NCBI GenBank assembly: GCA_905373305.1
Contig: CAJPSM010000004.1
Coordinates: 1 to 34,950, forward strand
Reading direction: 5' to 3'
Origin: an uncultured Streptococcus sp.
Lineage (GTDB): Bacteria > Bacillota > Bacilli > Lactobacillales > Streptococcaceae
DNA: 34,950 bases
In this document: positions 7,661 to 14,843 of the stretch, piece by piece
How the letters are laid out: each line of letters starts with the position of its first letter
How positions within the stretch are numbered: position 1 is the first letter of the stretch
The notes under the pieces: model-generated
What the model saw: the letters and a program-made list of their open reading frames with translations, nothing else
Databases searched by the model: none
Told to the model about the DNA's origin: nothing
Program-made: the position numbers and the translations under genes

Positions 7661-8599
7661 ATGACTACAAATCGTTTACAAGTTTCTCTACCAGGATTGG
7701 ATTTGAAAAATCCCATCATTCCAGCATCAGGCTGTTTTGGTTTTGGTCAAGAGTATGCTAAGTACTATGATTTAGACCTTTTAGGCTCTATTATGATCAA
7801 AGCAACGACACTTGAACCCCGTTTTGGCAATCCAACTCCAAGGGTGGCAGAGACACCTGCTGGTATGCTCAACGCAATCGGCTTGCAAAATCCGGGTTTA
7901 GAAGCTGTTTTGGCTGAAAAACTTCCTTGGTTGGAAAGAGAATACCCAAATCTTCCTATCATCGCTAATGTAGCTGGCTTTTCAAAACAAGAGTACGCTG
8001 CCGTTTCTCGAGGAATTTCCAAGGCAGCCAATGTAAAAGCTATCGAGCTTAATATCTCTTGTCCTAATGTGGATCACGGCAATCATGGGCTTCTGATTGG
8101 GCAAGATCCTAATCTGGCTTATGAAGTGGTAAAAGCGGCTGTGGAAGCCTCTGATGTGCCAGTTTATGTTAAATTAACCCCTAGTGTAACGGATGTTGTC
8201 ACCATCGCCAAAGCCGCAGAAGATGCAGGAGCAAGTGGTTTAACCATGATCAATACCCTTGTCGGTATGCGCTTTGACCTCAAAACTAGAAAACCAATCC
8301 TAGCCAATGGTACAGGTGGAATGTCAGGTCCAGCAGTTTTTCCAGTAGCCCTCAAACTCATCCGACAAGTAGCTCAAACAACAGACCTGCCCATTATTGG
8401 AATGGGAGGAGTAGATTCAGCTGAAGTAGCGCTAGAAATGTATCTGTCTGGTGCCTCTGCCATCGGAGTTGGAACAGCCAACTTTACCAATCCTTACGCT
8501 TGTCCTGATATCATCGAACATCTACCAAAAGTCATGGATAAGTATGGCATTAGCAGTTTGGAAGAACTGCGCAAGGAAGTCAAAGTCAGTCTGAGATAA
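7661..8599 (+). CDS. pyrDB: Dihydroorotate dehydrogenase, catalytic subunit (class 1B)
   Basis: 312 residues from ATG 7661, which follows AAGGAGAAAGTC. The frame is open back into pyrK, but the earlier start has no ribosome site and adds non-family residues. FMN TIM barrel with IKATTLEPRFGNPTPR, the class 1B active-site Cys in NISCPNVDHG, and the phosphate-binding GMGGVDSAEVALEMYLSGAS. Oxidises dihydroorotate to orotate in pyrimidine synthesis, with PyrK as its NAD-linked partner. No strong terminator follows. Confidence 0.97.
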   Translation: MTTNRLQVSLPGLDLKNPIIPASGCFGFGQEYAKYYDLDLLGSIMIKATTLEPRFGNPTPRVAETPAGMLNAIGLQNPGLEAVLAEKLPWLEREYPNLPIIANVAGFSKQEYAAVSRGISKAANVKAIELNISCPNVDHGNHGLLIGQDPNLAYEVVKAAVEASDVPVYVKLTPSVTDVVTIAKAAEDAGASGLTMINTLVGMRFDLKTRKPILANGTGGMSGPAVFPVALKLIRQVAQTTDLPIIGMGGVDSAEVALEMYLSGASAIGVGTANFTNPYACPDIIEHLPKVMDKYGISSLEELRKEVKVSLR

Positions 8600-8669
8600 G
8601 CTAGTCTTTCCTTATCGTCAACAAGAAATAGAATCTTCATCAATTTGTAATATTTCCGTTAGTCAACTA

Positions 8670-8678
8670 TGTTACAAT
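8670..8678 (+). promoter_or_regulatory. Extended -10 promoter of lytB
   Basis: TGTTACAAT (TG, one base, TACAAT), about 50 bases before the start codon. No good -35 at 17 bases. TGTAAT at 8646-8651 with CGTTAG five bases later loosely resembles a WalR/VicR half-site pair, a weak match only. Confidence 0.55.
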
Positions 8679-8730
8679 AGGTTTTATAAAATAGTAATAG
8701 TGTAGATAGTTTTCTACTGAGGAGAATAAA

Positions 8731-10755
8731 ATGAAGAAGATACTACTTGCAAGTACTGTCGTTCTTTCTATGGCAGGATTTGCAAAGACATCTGTATATG
8801 CTGAAGAATCTCAGGTTACGAAAAAAACTCAGACTACAGATGTGGTCGAGAAAAAAGAGGAAGCTGCTCCCAAGAAAGAAGTTCCTAAAGTCGAGACGAA
8901 GAAAGAGCCGGTTGTAAAAGAGGAAAATTCTTCTAAAGATGACTCATCCAAAAAGAAAAAAAATGAGGACGTTATCAAGGAAGGTTGGAGAAAAGAGCAA
9001 GGAAACTGGCATTTTTATGAAAATAACCAGCCCGTCGTAAACTGGACAAAAATTGGTGGTGTCTGGTATTACTTTGATAAAAACGGTATTATGCTCAGTA
9101 ATACTATAGTTGATGGTTACCTTATCAAAGGTAACGGTGCTATGGCAGAAAACGATTGGGTGAAAATATCTGACAAGTGGTACTATGCTACAGCTTCAGG
9201 CAAGATTTCCCATAATAAGTGGGAAAAGATTGAAGGTGTCTGGTATTACTTTGATAAAAACGGTATTATGTTCAGTAATACTATAGTTGATGGTTACCTT
9301 ATCAAAGGTAACGGTGCCATGGCAGAAAATGCTTGGGTAAAAATATCTGACAAGTGGTACTATGCTACAGCTTCAGGCAAGATTTCCCGCAACAAATGGG
9401 AAAAGATTGAAGGTGTCTGGTATTACTTTAATAAAGATGGTGTCATGCTTAGTCGCACCATCTACAATGACTATCTCTTCCAAGGTAGTGGTGCCATGGC
9501 AGAAAACGCTTGGGTAAAAATATCTGACAAGTGGTACTATGCTACAGCTTCAGGAAAAATTTCTCGCAATAAATGGGAGAAAATCAAAGGGACATGGTAC
9601 TACTTCAATAGCGATGGTGTGATGGTAAGTAGCCAGTGGAAAAGTGACTACTATCTGAAAGATAGTGGCGCTATGGCGGAAAAAGAGTGGATTTTTGATA
9701 AATCCTACAATAGCTGGTTCTACTTGAAGTCAGGTGGAGCCTACGCTTCCCGTGAATGGATTGGTTCATACTACCTTAAATCAGGTGGCTATATGGCCAA
9801 AAATGAATGGATTTTTGACAAAGATTACGATGCTTGGTACTATCTAAAAGATGATGGTCGATATGTAACAGGTACTTTCACGATCAAAGGTAAAGAGTAT
9901 TCCTTCCAGAATAATGGAAAGTGGATCTCAGAGGCAAAATATTACAAAGTGAAGCCAATTACTGCTTATGTTTATAGCGCTTCTGGTGAAAGATTGAGTT
10001 ATGTATCACAGGGAACCATAGTCTCGCTTGGAGATGACAAATCTAAAAAAGATAGTCAAATACCAGTCAATATTTCTGGTTTATCCGGCTTCATGAATAA
10101 AAGTGATTTAGTAGCTATTGATAAAGAAAGTGAGTTTGTCCCTCATTATACAAGTGATGGCAAGTATTTTTACCATGAGTTGTCACCTTATGTGAGTCTC
10201 CGTGTTGCTCCACATAGCTCAGCTATGACCATTGGTAAGAAATATTATTCAACTGATGGGATTCATTTTGATGGCTTTACCATTGAAAATCCTTTCCTCT
10301 TTAGAAATTTGACTAAACTAAGTAATTACAGTGCAGCTGAATTGGATAAAGTTTATTCTTTGATGAATATTCGGAATAGTCGCCTCGCTGGTAAGGGAGC
10401 TATTTTTAAGGAAGCTGAGGAACGTTATGGTGTAAATGCCCTTTATCTGATGGCCCATAGTGCACTCGAGAGTGCTTGGGGACGGAGCCAGATAGCCAAG
10501 GATAAGAATAACTTCTTTGGAATTGCGGCTTATGATTCGAGCCCATATACCTCAGCCAAGAAATTTGATGATGTGGACAAGGGGATTCTCGGCGCAGCTA
10601 AGTGGATTCGTGAGAACTATATTGACCGTGGAAGAGACCACCTTGGGAACAAAGCTTCTGGTATGAATGTTCTCTATGCTTCTGACCCATACTGGGGAGA
10701 GAAAATTGCTAGTATCATGATGACCATCAATAGCAAGCTTGGTGGGAAAGACTAG
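8731..10755 (+). CDS. lytB: LytB-type choline-binding cell-separation glucosaminidase
   Basis: 674 residues. Signal peptide 1-24 (cleavage after SVYA), a Lys/Glu-rich linker to about 78, and choline-binding repeats (WYYF..NG type) from about 85 to 400. A SH3-like part follows (about 405-475), then a C-terminal GH73 domain (about 490-670) with the likely catalytic Glu580 in AHSALESAWGRS. LytB cuts peptidoglycan glycan strands at the septum so daughter cells separate; the repeats anchor it to choline on teichoic acids. Here the choline module comes before the catalytic domain, as in LytB. Three 177-bp repeats near the front are almost identical. GAGGAG precedes the ATG. It ends at a terminator just outside the island. 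Confidence 0.93.
   Translation: MKKILLASTVVLSMAGFAKTSVYAEESQVTKKTQTTDVVEKKEEAAPKKEVPKVETKKEPVVKEENSSKDDSSKKKKNEDVIKEGWRKEQGNWHFYENNQPVVNWTKIGGVWYYFDKNGIMLSNTIVDGYLIKGNGAMAENDWVKISDKWYYATASGKISHNKWEKIEGVWYYFDKNGIMFSNTIVDGYLIKGNGAMAENAWVKISDKWYYATASGKISRNKWEKIEGVWYYFNKDGVMLSRTIYNDYLFQGSGAMAENAWVKISDKWYYATASGKISRNKWEKIKGTWYYFNSDGVMVSSQWKSDYYLKDSGAMAEKEWIFDKSYNSWFYLKSGGAYASREWIGSYYLKSGGYMAKNEWIFDKDYDAWYYLKDDGRYVTGTFTIKGKEYSFQNNGKWISEAKYYKVKPITAYVYSASGERLSYVSQGTIVSLGDDKSKKDSQIPVNISGLSGFMNKSDLVAIDKESEFVPHYTSDGKYFYHELSPYVSLRVAPHSSAMTIGKKYYSTDGIHFDGFTIENPFLFRNLTKLSNYSAAELDKVYSLMNIRNSRLAGKGAIFKEAEERYGVNALYLMAHSALESAWGRSQIAKDKNNFFGIAAYDSSPYTSAKKFDDVDKGILGAAKWIRENYIDRGRDHLGNKASGMNVLYASDPYWGEKIASIMMTINSKLGGKD
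9064..9600 (+). repeat. 177-bp tandem repeats within lytB
   Basis: TGGTATTACTTT-type units start at 9064, 9241, 9418 and (diverged) 9595, exactly 177 bp (59 codons) apart. Each encodes a long choline-binding unit of the pattern WEKIEGVWYYF ... GAMAEN ... WVKISDKWYYATASGKIS. Near-identity at DNA level suggests recent duplication and easy copy-number change. Confidence 0.85.
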
Positions 10756-10763
10756 GGAAGAAC

Positions 10764-10801
10764 AAAATCGGGAACCATGATAGATTGGTTGTCGATTTTT
10801 T
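10764..10801 (+). terminator. Terminator of lytB
   Basis: Stem AAAATCG/CGATTTT extended inwards by AACC/GGTT with one mismatch and one G-T pair; loop ATGATAGATT; T run. Confidence 0.8.
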
Positions 10802-10809
10802 GTTATAAT
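10801..10809 (+). promoter_or_regulatory. Native promoter of the DUF2829 gene, stranded at the island's left edge
   Basis: TGTTATAAT is a perfect extended -10. It lies 31 bases before the ATG at 10840, which begins only a 10-codon stub because the island is inserted. In an empty site this promoter would sit directly before the DUF2829 gene now at 20301. Confidence 0.7.
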
Positions 10810-10817
10810 AAAAATAG

Positions 10818-10856
10818 ATAGACAACAAAGGAGAAAATCATGACATTTGAAGAAAT
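10818..10856 (+). repeat. attL
   Basis: 39 bases identical to 20279-20317, and 43 if one mismatch (C10857/T20318) is allowed. Contains AAAGGAG, the ATG and five full codons of the DUF2829 gene. Confidence 0.9.
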
Positions 10857-10872
10857 CCTGAAAAGTGTCTAG
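10840..10872 (+). pseudogene. 10-codon stub of the DUF2829 gene left at attL
   Basis: ATG 10840 reads MTFEEILKSV and stops at TAG 10870. The first seven residues equal those of the intact gene at 20301; the rest is island sequence. It keeps the native promoter and ribosome site. Confidence 0.8.
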
Positions 10873-10904
10873 GAATGGTTTTAAATAGGAGTTTATAGGC
10901 TTTA

Positions 10905-10974
10905 TTTTTGTGGACTTTTTGAAAAAATATAGTCACAAATGACCTTTAATATTCTCCCAAAGTCCACAAAAAGG
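10905..10974. repeat. Left-end integrase arm-type sites (inverted pair)
   Basis: AAGTCCACAAAAA occurs inverted at 10905-10917 and direct at 10960-10972 (15-base form AAGTCCACAAAAAGG, 10960-10974). The identical 15-mer lies at 20204-20218 next to the integrase. Location at both island ends fits arm-type binding sites of a tyrosine integrase. Confidence 0.6.
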
Positions 10975-10980
10975 GGAGTA

Positions 10981-11001
10981 AAAAAAGACCTAAAATAGGT
11001 C
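10981..11001 (-). terminator. Minus-strand terminator at the island's left edge
   Basis: Perfect stem GACCTA/TAGGTC (10987-10992 with 10996-11001), loop of three A. On the minus strand it is followed by TTTTTT. Confidence 0.7.
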
Positions 11002-11031
11002 AATAATTTACGAGTTCAGCAGGCAAGAACT

Positions 11032-11057
11032 AGCGTAGTCACCAGCTACGCTTTTTT
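11032..11057 (+). terminator. Plus-strand terminator just inside the island
   Basis: Stem AGCGTAG/CTACGCT, loop TCACCAG, then six T. It would stop transcripts entering from the stranded DUF2829 promoter. Confidence 0.75.
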
Positions 11058-11091
11058 AGTTGTTTTTGCTTATCTGATAGGTTTATAATAC

Positions 11092-11130
11092 CAAAAAAGG
11101 GAGTGTGTGACCTCACGGTCTAACTCTCCC
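11092..11130 (-). terminator. Minus-strand terminator after the hicAB / small-protein genes
   Basis: On the minus strand GGGAG pairs with CTCCC around an inner GACC-GTGA-GGTC hairpin with a GNRA-type loop, followed by TTTTTT. Symmetric internal loop of five bases on each side. Confidence 0.7.
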
Positions 11131-11184
11131 TAATCGGATAGACTATGCAAGCCTCAAGCTGTGAATATATTATACCATGTTTAT

Positions 11185-11238
11185 CACGCGCATTGGTTGT
11201 TTTAGCTAGCGAAAAGGTGAGATAGCTAAAAGCGCGTG
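11185..11238. repeat. Large imperfect palindrome at the island left end
   Basis: CACGCGC (11185-11191) pairs with GCGCGTG (11232-11238), and inside it TTTTAGCTA (11200-11208) pairs with TAGCTAAAA (11223-11231), leaving an eight-base bulge and a 14-base loop. Another TCACGCGC follows at 11283-11290. The 11131-11320 stretch has no gene I can support. Confidence 0.6.
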
Positions 11239-11320
11239 GTTATCAATTTTGTTGATCTTAACAAGTCATTTTCAAGCGAATATCACGCGCAAAACTACTA
11301 TATTTTACTGCTTCTTGGTG

Positions 11321-11530
11321 CTATAGCTCTTCCTTTTCTATTTCCTCTCTGCTTATTCTAGCTAAAAGATTATAATAAGGGTGTCCTGCTGGAATAACAG
11401 GGGGATTTTTAGTAAATTCTTCTTGTGTTAAGGTTGTTTCTTTGTCTAATATTGTACCGTCTGCTAGTTTGGTACCTTTAGGGACAATATGGGTTATTGT
11501 TGGGTTCCATTTTTCTTTAACTTTTGCCAT
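11321..11530 (-). CDS. Small island protein of unknown function
   Basis: 69 residues from the ATG at 11530, chosen because AAGGAG lies eight bases upstream; the frame extends 13 codons further without a ribosome site. Soluble and charged: starts MAKVKEKWNPTITHIVPKGT and ends in a Glu/Lys-rich helix (ARISREEIEKEEL). No domain recognised. Last gene on the minus strand before the left-end terminators. Possibly cargo or a small helper-interference protein, which is speculation. Confidence 0.6.
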   Translation of the reverse strand: MAKVKEKWNPTITHIVPKGTKLADGTILDKETTLTQEEFTKNPPVIPAGHPYYNLLARISREEIEKEEL

Positions 11531-11646
11531 GTTAAATACTCCTTTATGGTAAAAACAGAACCGTCCCACCTCCTACTGCAGAACGAACTGTTTCAAGGGG
11601 AGATGGAAAAGCTCTGTTTATAAGTCAATTATATCATAGTTAATTA

Positions 11647-12099
11647 TTAAGCATGGATTTTTTTATCAGCAATAGCATCTGTTAGGGTCTGTGAGAAGTT
11701 CAACCCTAGGTCACGCCCTAATGTATCCGCCCAACGTGGAATGGTTAGGGTTTTTTTAACAGGCTCTTGACTGCCTAGATATTCTGCAACGTCAACCATA
11801 ACCATAGAGATAAAAGATTTACTAGGATCATAGACTAGATCTATGTCCTCATCATCCTGGAAAGGGTTGTTAGAAGCCAAAGATAAAGCGTTAATAGGAG
11901 TAGGGGTAGGAATTTCTCGCCCATTCTCGATATAATCAGCTAGGTTAATACCGAGCCAATCGCTGGCCATTGCCATAGCGTCTGCCATATCCTCCCCTTG
12001 AGTTGCCGAATGTTCAAAATCTGGGAAAGTTACAAAGTAAGGGGCGTTAGCTCCGTCTGTATCGTCGTAATAAAATAAAGCTGGATAAGTGACAAGCAT
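11647..12099 (-). CDS. hicB: HicB-type antitoxin
   Basis: 150 residues. The N-terminal partial RNase-H-like HicB fold includes YPALFYYDDTDGANAPYFVT and FPDFEHSATQGEDMADAMA. The C-terminus (KKTLTIPRWADTLGRDLGLN then FSQTLTDAI) looks like a DNA-binding helix pair. HicB binds and silences the HicA RNase and represses the pair's promoter. GGAGGT precedes the ATG. It follows hicA by 42 bases on the same strand; toxin-first order is usual for hicAB. Confidence 0.88.
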   Translation of the reverse strand: MLVTYPALFYYDDTDGANAPYFVTFPDFEHSATQGEDMADAMAMASDWLGINLADYIENGREIPTPTPINALSLASNNPFQDDEDIDLVYDPSKSFISMVMVDVAEYLGSQEPVKKTLTIPRWADTLGRDLGLNFSQTLTDAIADKKIHA

Positions 12100-12141
12100 A
12101 GTTTACCTCCAAAATCAAAGACAAGCGGGGGACTGCCTTTA

Positions 12142-12321
12142 TTACAGTCCTGCTTGCTTTCTTATCCCTCTTTCAGTGTACTTATTCAGTTCACCATGAG
12201 GGACTGTGATAGGTCTTTCCCCTTCCTTCTCCATTTTAACGTGGGAGCCTTTACCGCCTTTGGTTTTTATCCAACCATGAGCCGTAAGGAGTTTGACCAT
12301 CTCTTTTTGTGTCATAGGCAT
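12142..12321 (-). CDS. hicA: HicA-type mRNA interferase toxin
   Basis: 59 residues from the ATG at 12321, ten bases after AGGAGG. The open frame runs 54 codons further upstream, but that stretch is the promoter region. The dsRBD-like HicA fold shows MPMTQKEMVKLLTAHGW and the catalytic-His segment GGKGSHVKM (His27), then TVPHGELNKYTERGIRKQAG. HicA cleaves mRNA when free of HicB. On an island the pair probably stabilises the element or acts against phage; that role is inferred. Confidence 0.9.
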   Translation of the reverse strand: MPMTQKEMVKLLTAHGWIKTKGGKGSHVKMEKEGERPITVPHGELNKYTERGIRKQAGL

Positions 12322-12346
12322 AGCGCTTTTACCTCCTGACAGCATT

Positions 12347-12375
12347 ATTATAACACGTACTACACGTATTGTAAA
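12347..12375 (-). promoter_or_regulatory. hicAB promoter with direct-repeat operator
   Basis: Minus strand: TTTACA, 17-base spacer, TATAAT with TG one base ahead. Between the hexamers are two copies of TACGTGT (plus-strand ACACGTA at 12353-12359 and 12362-12368), nine bases apart, a likely HicB operator. Confidence 0.75.
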
Positions 12376-12403
12376 GGGATAATACTTATTATCTCTCAAA
12401 TCG

Positions 12404-12434
12404 CAAAAGCCCCCGGATTCGTTTCTAAGGGCTT
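12404..12434 (-). terminator. Minus-strand terminator after the DUF1492 gene
   Basis: On the minus strand AAGCCC pairs with GGGCTT, followed by TTTT. It separates the DUF1492 gene from the hicAB promoter. Nothing else recognised in 12435-12534. Confidence 0.6.
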
Positions 12435-12534
12435 GTAGTTTGTCCGTGGAGTTTTTTAGTCGTCCAGTCCGAAACAGGAGCAAATATGAAGCCTAGAGCT
12501 CCCTATACGCACTAGTCTCTGTGGTAAGGTTAAA

Positions 12535-12954
12535 TCAATCCCCGTTTACAATACCTGCCAAATGTTCTATAGCTTTTTGCCTTACTCGATATACCGAGGC
12601 TGTAGATACACCTATTTCTTCAGCGACTTCCAAAGCAACAAGATCATTCAAGTAAAAAAATCTTAGAACGGAACGTTCAAGCGGATTGGCCAGCTTATCG
12701 ACTAGACTTGATATGGCCATTCTCTCCTCAGTAAGTCGCTCAATCCTCTGAAGCGTATCCTCTTTTAGCTTCAGAACACTTATAAGGTTATTCTCTGCTA
12801 TATTTACCCTGCTTGTTTGTACTCTGGTAGTGCTCAGCTCTTGCTTTTTGATAATACCACTTTCTAAAGCCGCAAGCTCTAAATATAAGCCCTCTATCTC
12901 TTTGTTTATCCACTTAACGCCTTCTAGTTTTTCTTTTACCTGCTCTGGTGTCAT
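12535..12954 (-). CDS. DUF1492 sigma-70-region-4-like phage regulator
   Basis: 139 residues. A coiled-coil N-terminal two thirds (about 1-90) is followed by a C-terminal HTH like sigma region 4: ANPLERSVLRFFYLNDL, then VALEVAEEIGVSTASVYRVR. Such proteins are common at the end of streptococcal prophage and island early regions and are thought to control late transcription. AGAGGAGG precedes the ATG. It is separated from the replication genes by the likely origin, so it probably has its own promoter (ATTATA, minus TATAAT, near 12993). Confidence 0.8.
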   Translation of the reverse strand: MTPEQVKEKLEGVKWINKEIEGLYLELAALESGIIKKQELSTTRVQTSRVNIAENNLISVLKLKEDTLQRIERLTEERMAISSLVDKLANPLERSVLRFFYLNDLVALEVAEEIGVSTASVYRVRQKAIEHLAGIVNGD

Positions 12955-12999
12955 GCCTTGGCCTCCTCTATGATATAATAATAGTGTTTGAAATTATAG

Positions 13000-13495
13000 C
13001 TGAGGTCGTAAGCCTTGGCTTTTTTTGAATTTTCTCTATGTTCGCTCTAGCGTCAAGCTATGTAATCTTCTCTGTTCGTTCTCTGTTCAAGAGCTATTTT
13101 CTCGGCGTTCGCTCGGAGTTCAACGGCTTGTTATCCCCTTATTTTTCAGGCATTTTTTGCCACTACTTTTACAAAACCTTTACATTGGAAAACTTCCATA
13201 CCTAACCAAAACCTTACCATTCTATGGCTCTAAAAAATATCTATACCTTTGTAAAAACTTAGTACTTTTTATATATTCAACCTCACCCTTACCTCACCCT
13301 TACCTCACCCTTTTTGGAACGCTTATCGCACCTTTTTTTGGAACGCTCGAATCAGTCAAAAGCCTTGATATAGCTGAATTATTTCAAAGTTCAAACCGTC
13401 AGATATGTAGTATTTGTTTGTTTTGTAAATTGCACACTACTACAAATTATCATGTAAAAAACCAAATTGATTGGGTTCAGTAGTAGTGAAACCAC
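13000..13495. other. Gene-free region with iterons: likely island replication origin
   Basis: Three tandem 11-bp units CCTCACCCTTA/T (13281-13291, 13292-13302, 13303-13313) are followed by two copies of TTTTTGGAACGCT (13311-13323 and 13335-13347) 24 bp apart, beside an A/T stretch (TTTTTATATATTCAA, 13266-13280). A nine-base inverted repeat CACTACTAC/GTAGTAGTG lies at 13435-13443 and 13480-13488. A 152-codon plus-strand frame covers this but looks chance-open. The placement directly downstream of the replication genes matches islands whose origin follows rep. Confidence 0.55.
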
Positions 13496-13516
13496 AAAAA
13501 GGGGCAATACCCCTTT
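13496..13516 (-). terminator. Minus-strand terminator of the replication operon
   Basis: Perfect seven-pair stem AAAGGGG/CCCCTTT with loop TATTG on the minus strand, then five T in all. Confidence 0.88.
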
Positions 13517-13520
13517 GCTA

Positions 13521-13979
13521 CTATTCTTCACTGAGTAAGCCACTTACTACCACATCACGGACAAACTGAGCTTGTTTTTCTTTGGGCAGTTGCAAAGCTT
13601 CAAGTAAAGACTCCAGAACTTGCTTGTCAGTTCCTGCAATCAACTTCGTAATGATATTCTGGAACTGTCCTTCCAGGTACTCGCAAAAATGTATACGCTG
13701 TGCTTGTGTTGGCTGCACTGGTACTGGTGAACTATCTGCAATCAGCAAGAAGCAGGCTTCCGCGATTTGGGCGAATAACTTTGCACGCGCTTCAGGGTGT
13801 TTGTATAACTCATAGGCATTTATGCTGGTGTCTTCCGCCCGGAGCTTCTCACCTAGTTCAATCAGTTTAGGCGTGTCTTCAAGATATACTGGTGTTGCAT
13901 CCGCCATAAAATCGTCACGTTTGCGATTGAGTTCCTCCAGTTCCTGATCTGCTTGTTCAAAGTATGCTGGTTCTATCAT
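13521..13979 (-). CDS. Island protein of unknown function, last gene of the replication operon
   Basis: 152 residues from the ATG at 13979, nine bases after AAAGG; another ATG three codons earlier (13988) touches the ribosome site. All-helical, acidic: MIEPAYFEQADQELEELNR at the start and a C-terminal part (LESLLEALQLPKEKQAQFVR) reminiscent of phage tail-assembly-chaperone-like or packaging-accessory proteins, but the resemblance is too weak to name. It follows the helicase loader by 24 bases and ends at a strong terminator. Confidence 0.7.
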   Translation of the reverse strand: MIEPAYFEQADQELEELNRKRDDFMADATPVYLEDTPKLIELGEKLRAEDTSINAYELYKHPEARAKLFAQIAEACFLLIADSSPVPVQPTQAQRIHFCEYLEGQFQNIITKLIAGTDKQVLESLLEALQLPKEKQAQFVRDVVVSGLLSEE

Positions 13980-14003
13980 GGACTTCATCCTTTCTTTATT
14001 TGG

Positions 14004-14828
14004 TTAAAAATTACGCTTCATCCTCTTGTCTTTGATGTCTGTCATGTTGTATACATTCCCCTCTGACCGTTTGCCAATTCGACTGACCAGCTTGTCATTA
14101 TAAATTCTGGCCAGCTCTTTCCCGTTGTGGTTGGTGTTGATGATAGTTGTGTCTCGCTTATCAAAAATCTTGAAAAGAAAGGTCTGTACCCAGTTATTAG
14201 CCTCATCTTTTCGGCTATTCATAACGCTTTCTGTACCTAAATCGTCAATAAAGAGATAGTCAACCTCAGTCAGCAGCTTCAAGGCGTCATACTCTGTAAA
14301 ATCACTCTGCCTATACTGCCAGCCTGACTGGATGCGCGTGACGATTTCAGCAATGCTGACAAAGAGGACGCTCTTAGGGTTATTCTTAGCCTTATAGCCC
14401 TCGTTGATGGCTTTGGCCATGGAATAGCATAAATGACTTTTACCAGTGCCTGGTTTGCCCATAATCAGCGTGTTTCCTGTCATGCCATCTAGGTACTGCT
14501 TAGCTTGCTTGATAGCAAACTCCTTGGCCTCGTGTTCCTCTTTTGTATCGGCTTTGAAAGTGTTAAAAGAGGCCTCTATCAGCTCATTGGACACCGTACT
14601 TTCACGCGCTAGCATGTCATAGGTTGAAGAGTCCAGATCATGCCTTAGGGCTTTTTCTACGCCCTCTAGCTCTGTCTGTTTAATGTTCTCCCTAGTACAT
14701 TCCGTGCAGTAGGGTGATGTATAACCATCTGGCTTTTTGAATTGTACTAGGTTAATCTGATGAGTTGGGCAAAGCTTATCAGTCACCTTTATTTTTTCAT
14801 TGAGCTGGTCTGTATTCAGTAATTCCAT
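14004..14828 (-). CDS. DnaC/DnaI-like helicase loader ATPase
   Basis: 274 residues. The N-terminal zinc-ribbon-like motif is C20-x2-H23 ... C41-x2-C44. An AAA+ domain follows with Walker A MGKPGTGKSH (124-131 core), Walker B YLFIDDLGTE (Asp195-Asp196), sensor TTIINTNHNGKEL and an Arg-rich C-terminus (KLVSRIGKRSEGN). It should load the host replicative helicase at the island origin, together with the DnaD-type protein encoded just upstream (15 bases). Confidence 0.9.
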   Translation of the reverse strand: MELLNTDQLNEKIKVTDKLCPTHQINLVQFKKPDGYTSPYCTECTRENIKQTELEGVEKALRHDLDSSTYDMLARESTVSNELIEASFNTFKADTKEEHEAKEFAIKQAKQYLDGMTGNTLIMGKPGTGKSHLCYSMAKAINEGYKAKNNPKSVLFVSIAEIVTRIQSGWQYRQSDFTEYDALKLLTEVDYLFIDDLGTESVMNSRKDEANNWVQTFLFKIFDKRDTTIINTNHNGKELARIYNDKLVSRIGKRSEGNVYNMTDIKDKRMKRNF

Positions 14829-14843
14829 TGATTCTCCTCTCCG

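Noticed and set aside
9064..9600. CRISPR-like array
   Set aside because: The spaced repeats are in-frame 59-codon protein repeats of a choline-binding domain, with no unique spacers.
12322..12483. 54-codon extension of HicA
   Set aside because: It covers the hicAB promoter and a terminator; ATG 12321 has AGGAGG and the normal HicA length.
13025..13483. 152-codon plus-strand frame
   Set aside because: Lies over the iteron region, has no ribosome site, and its peptide is an unconvincing Leu/Phe/Cys/Ser mix caused by T-rich repeats.
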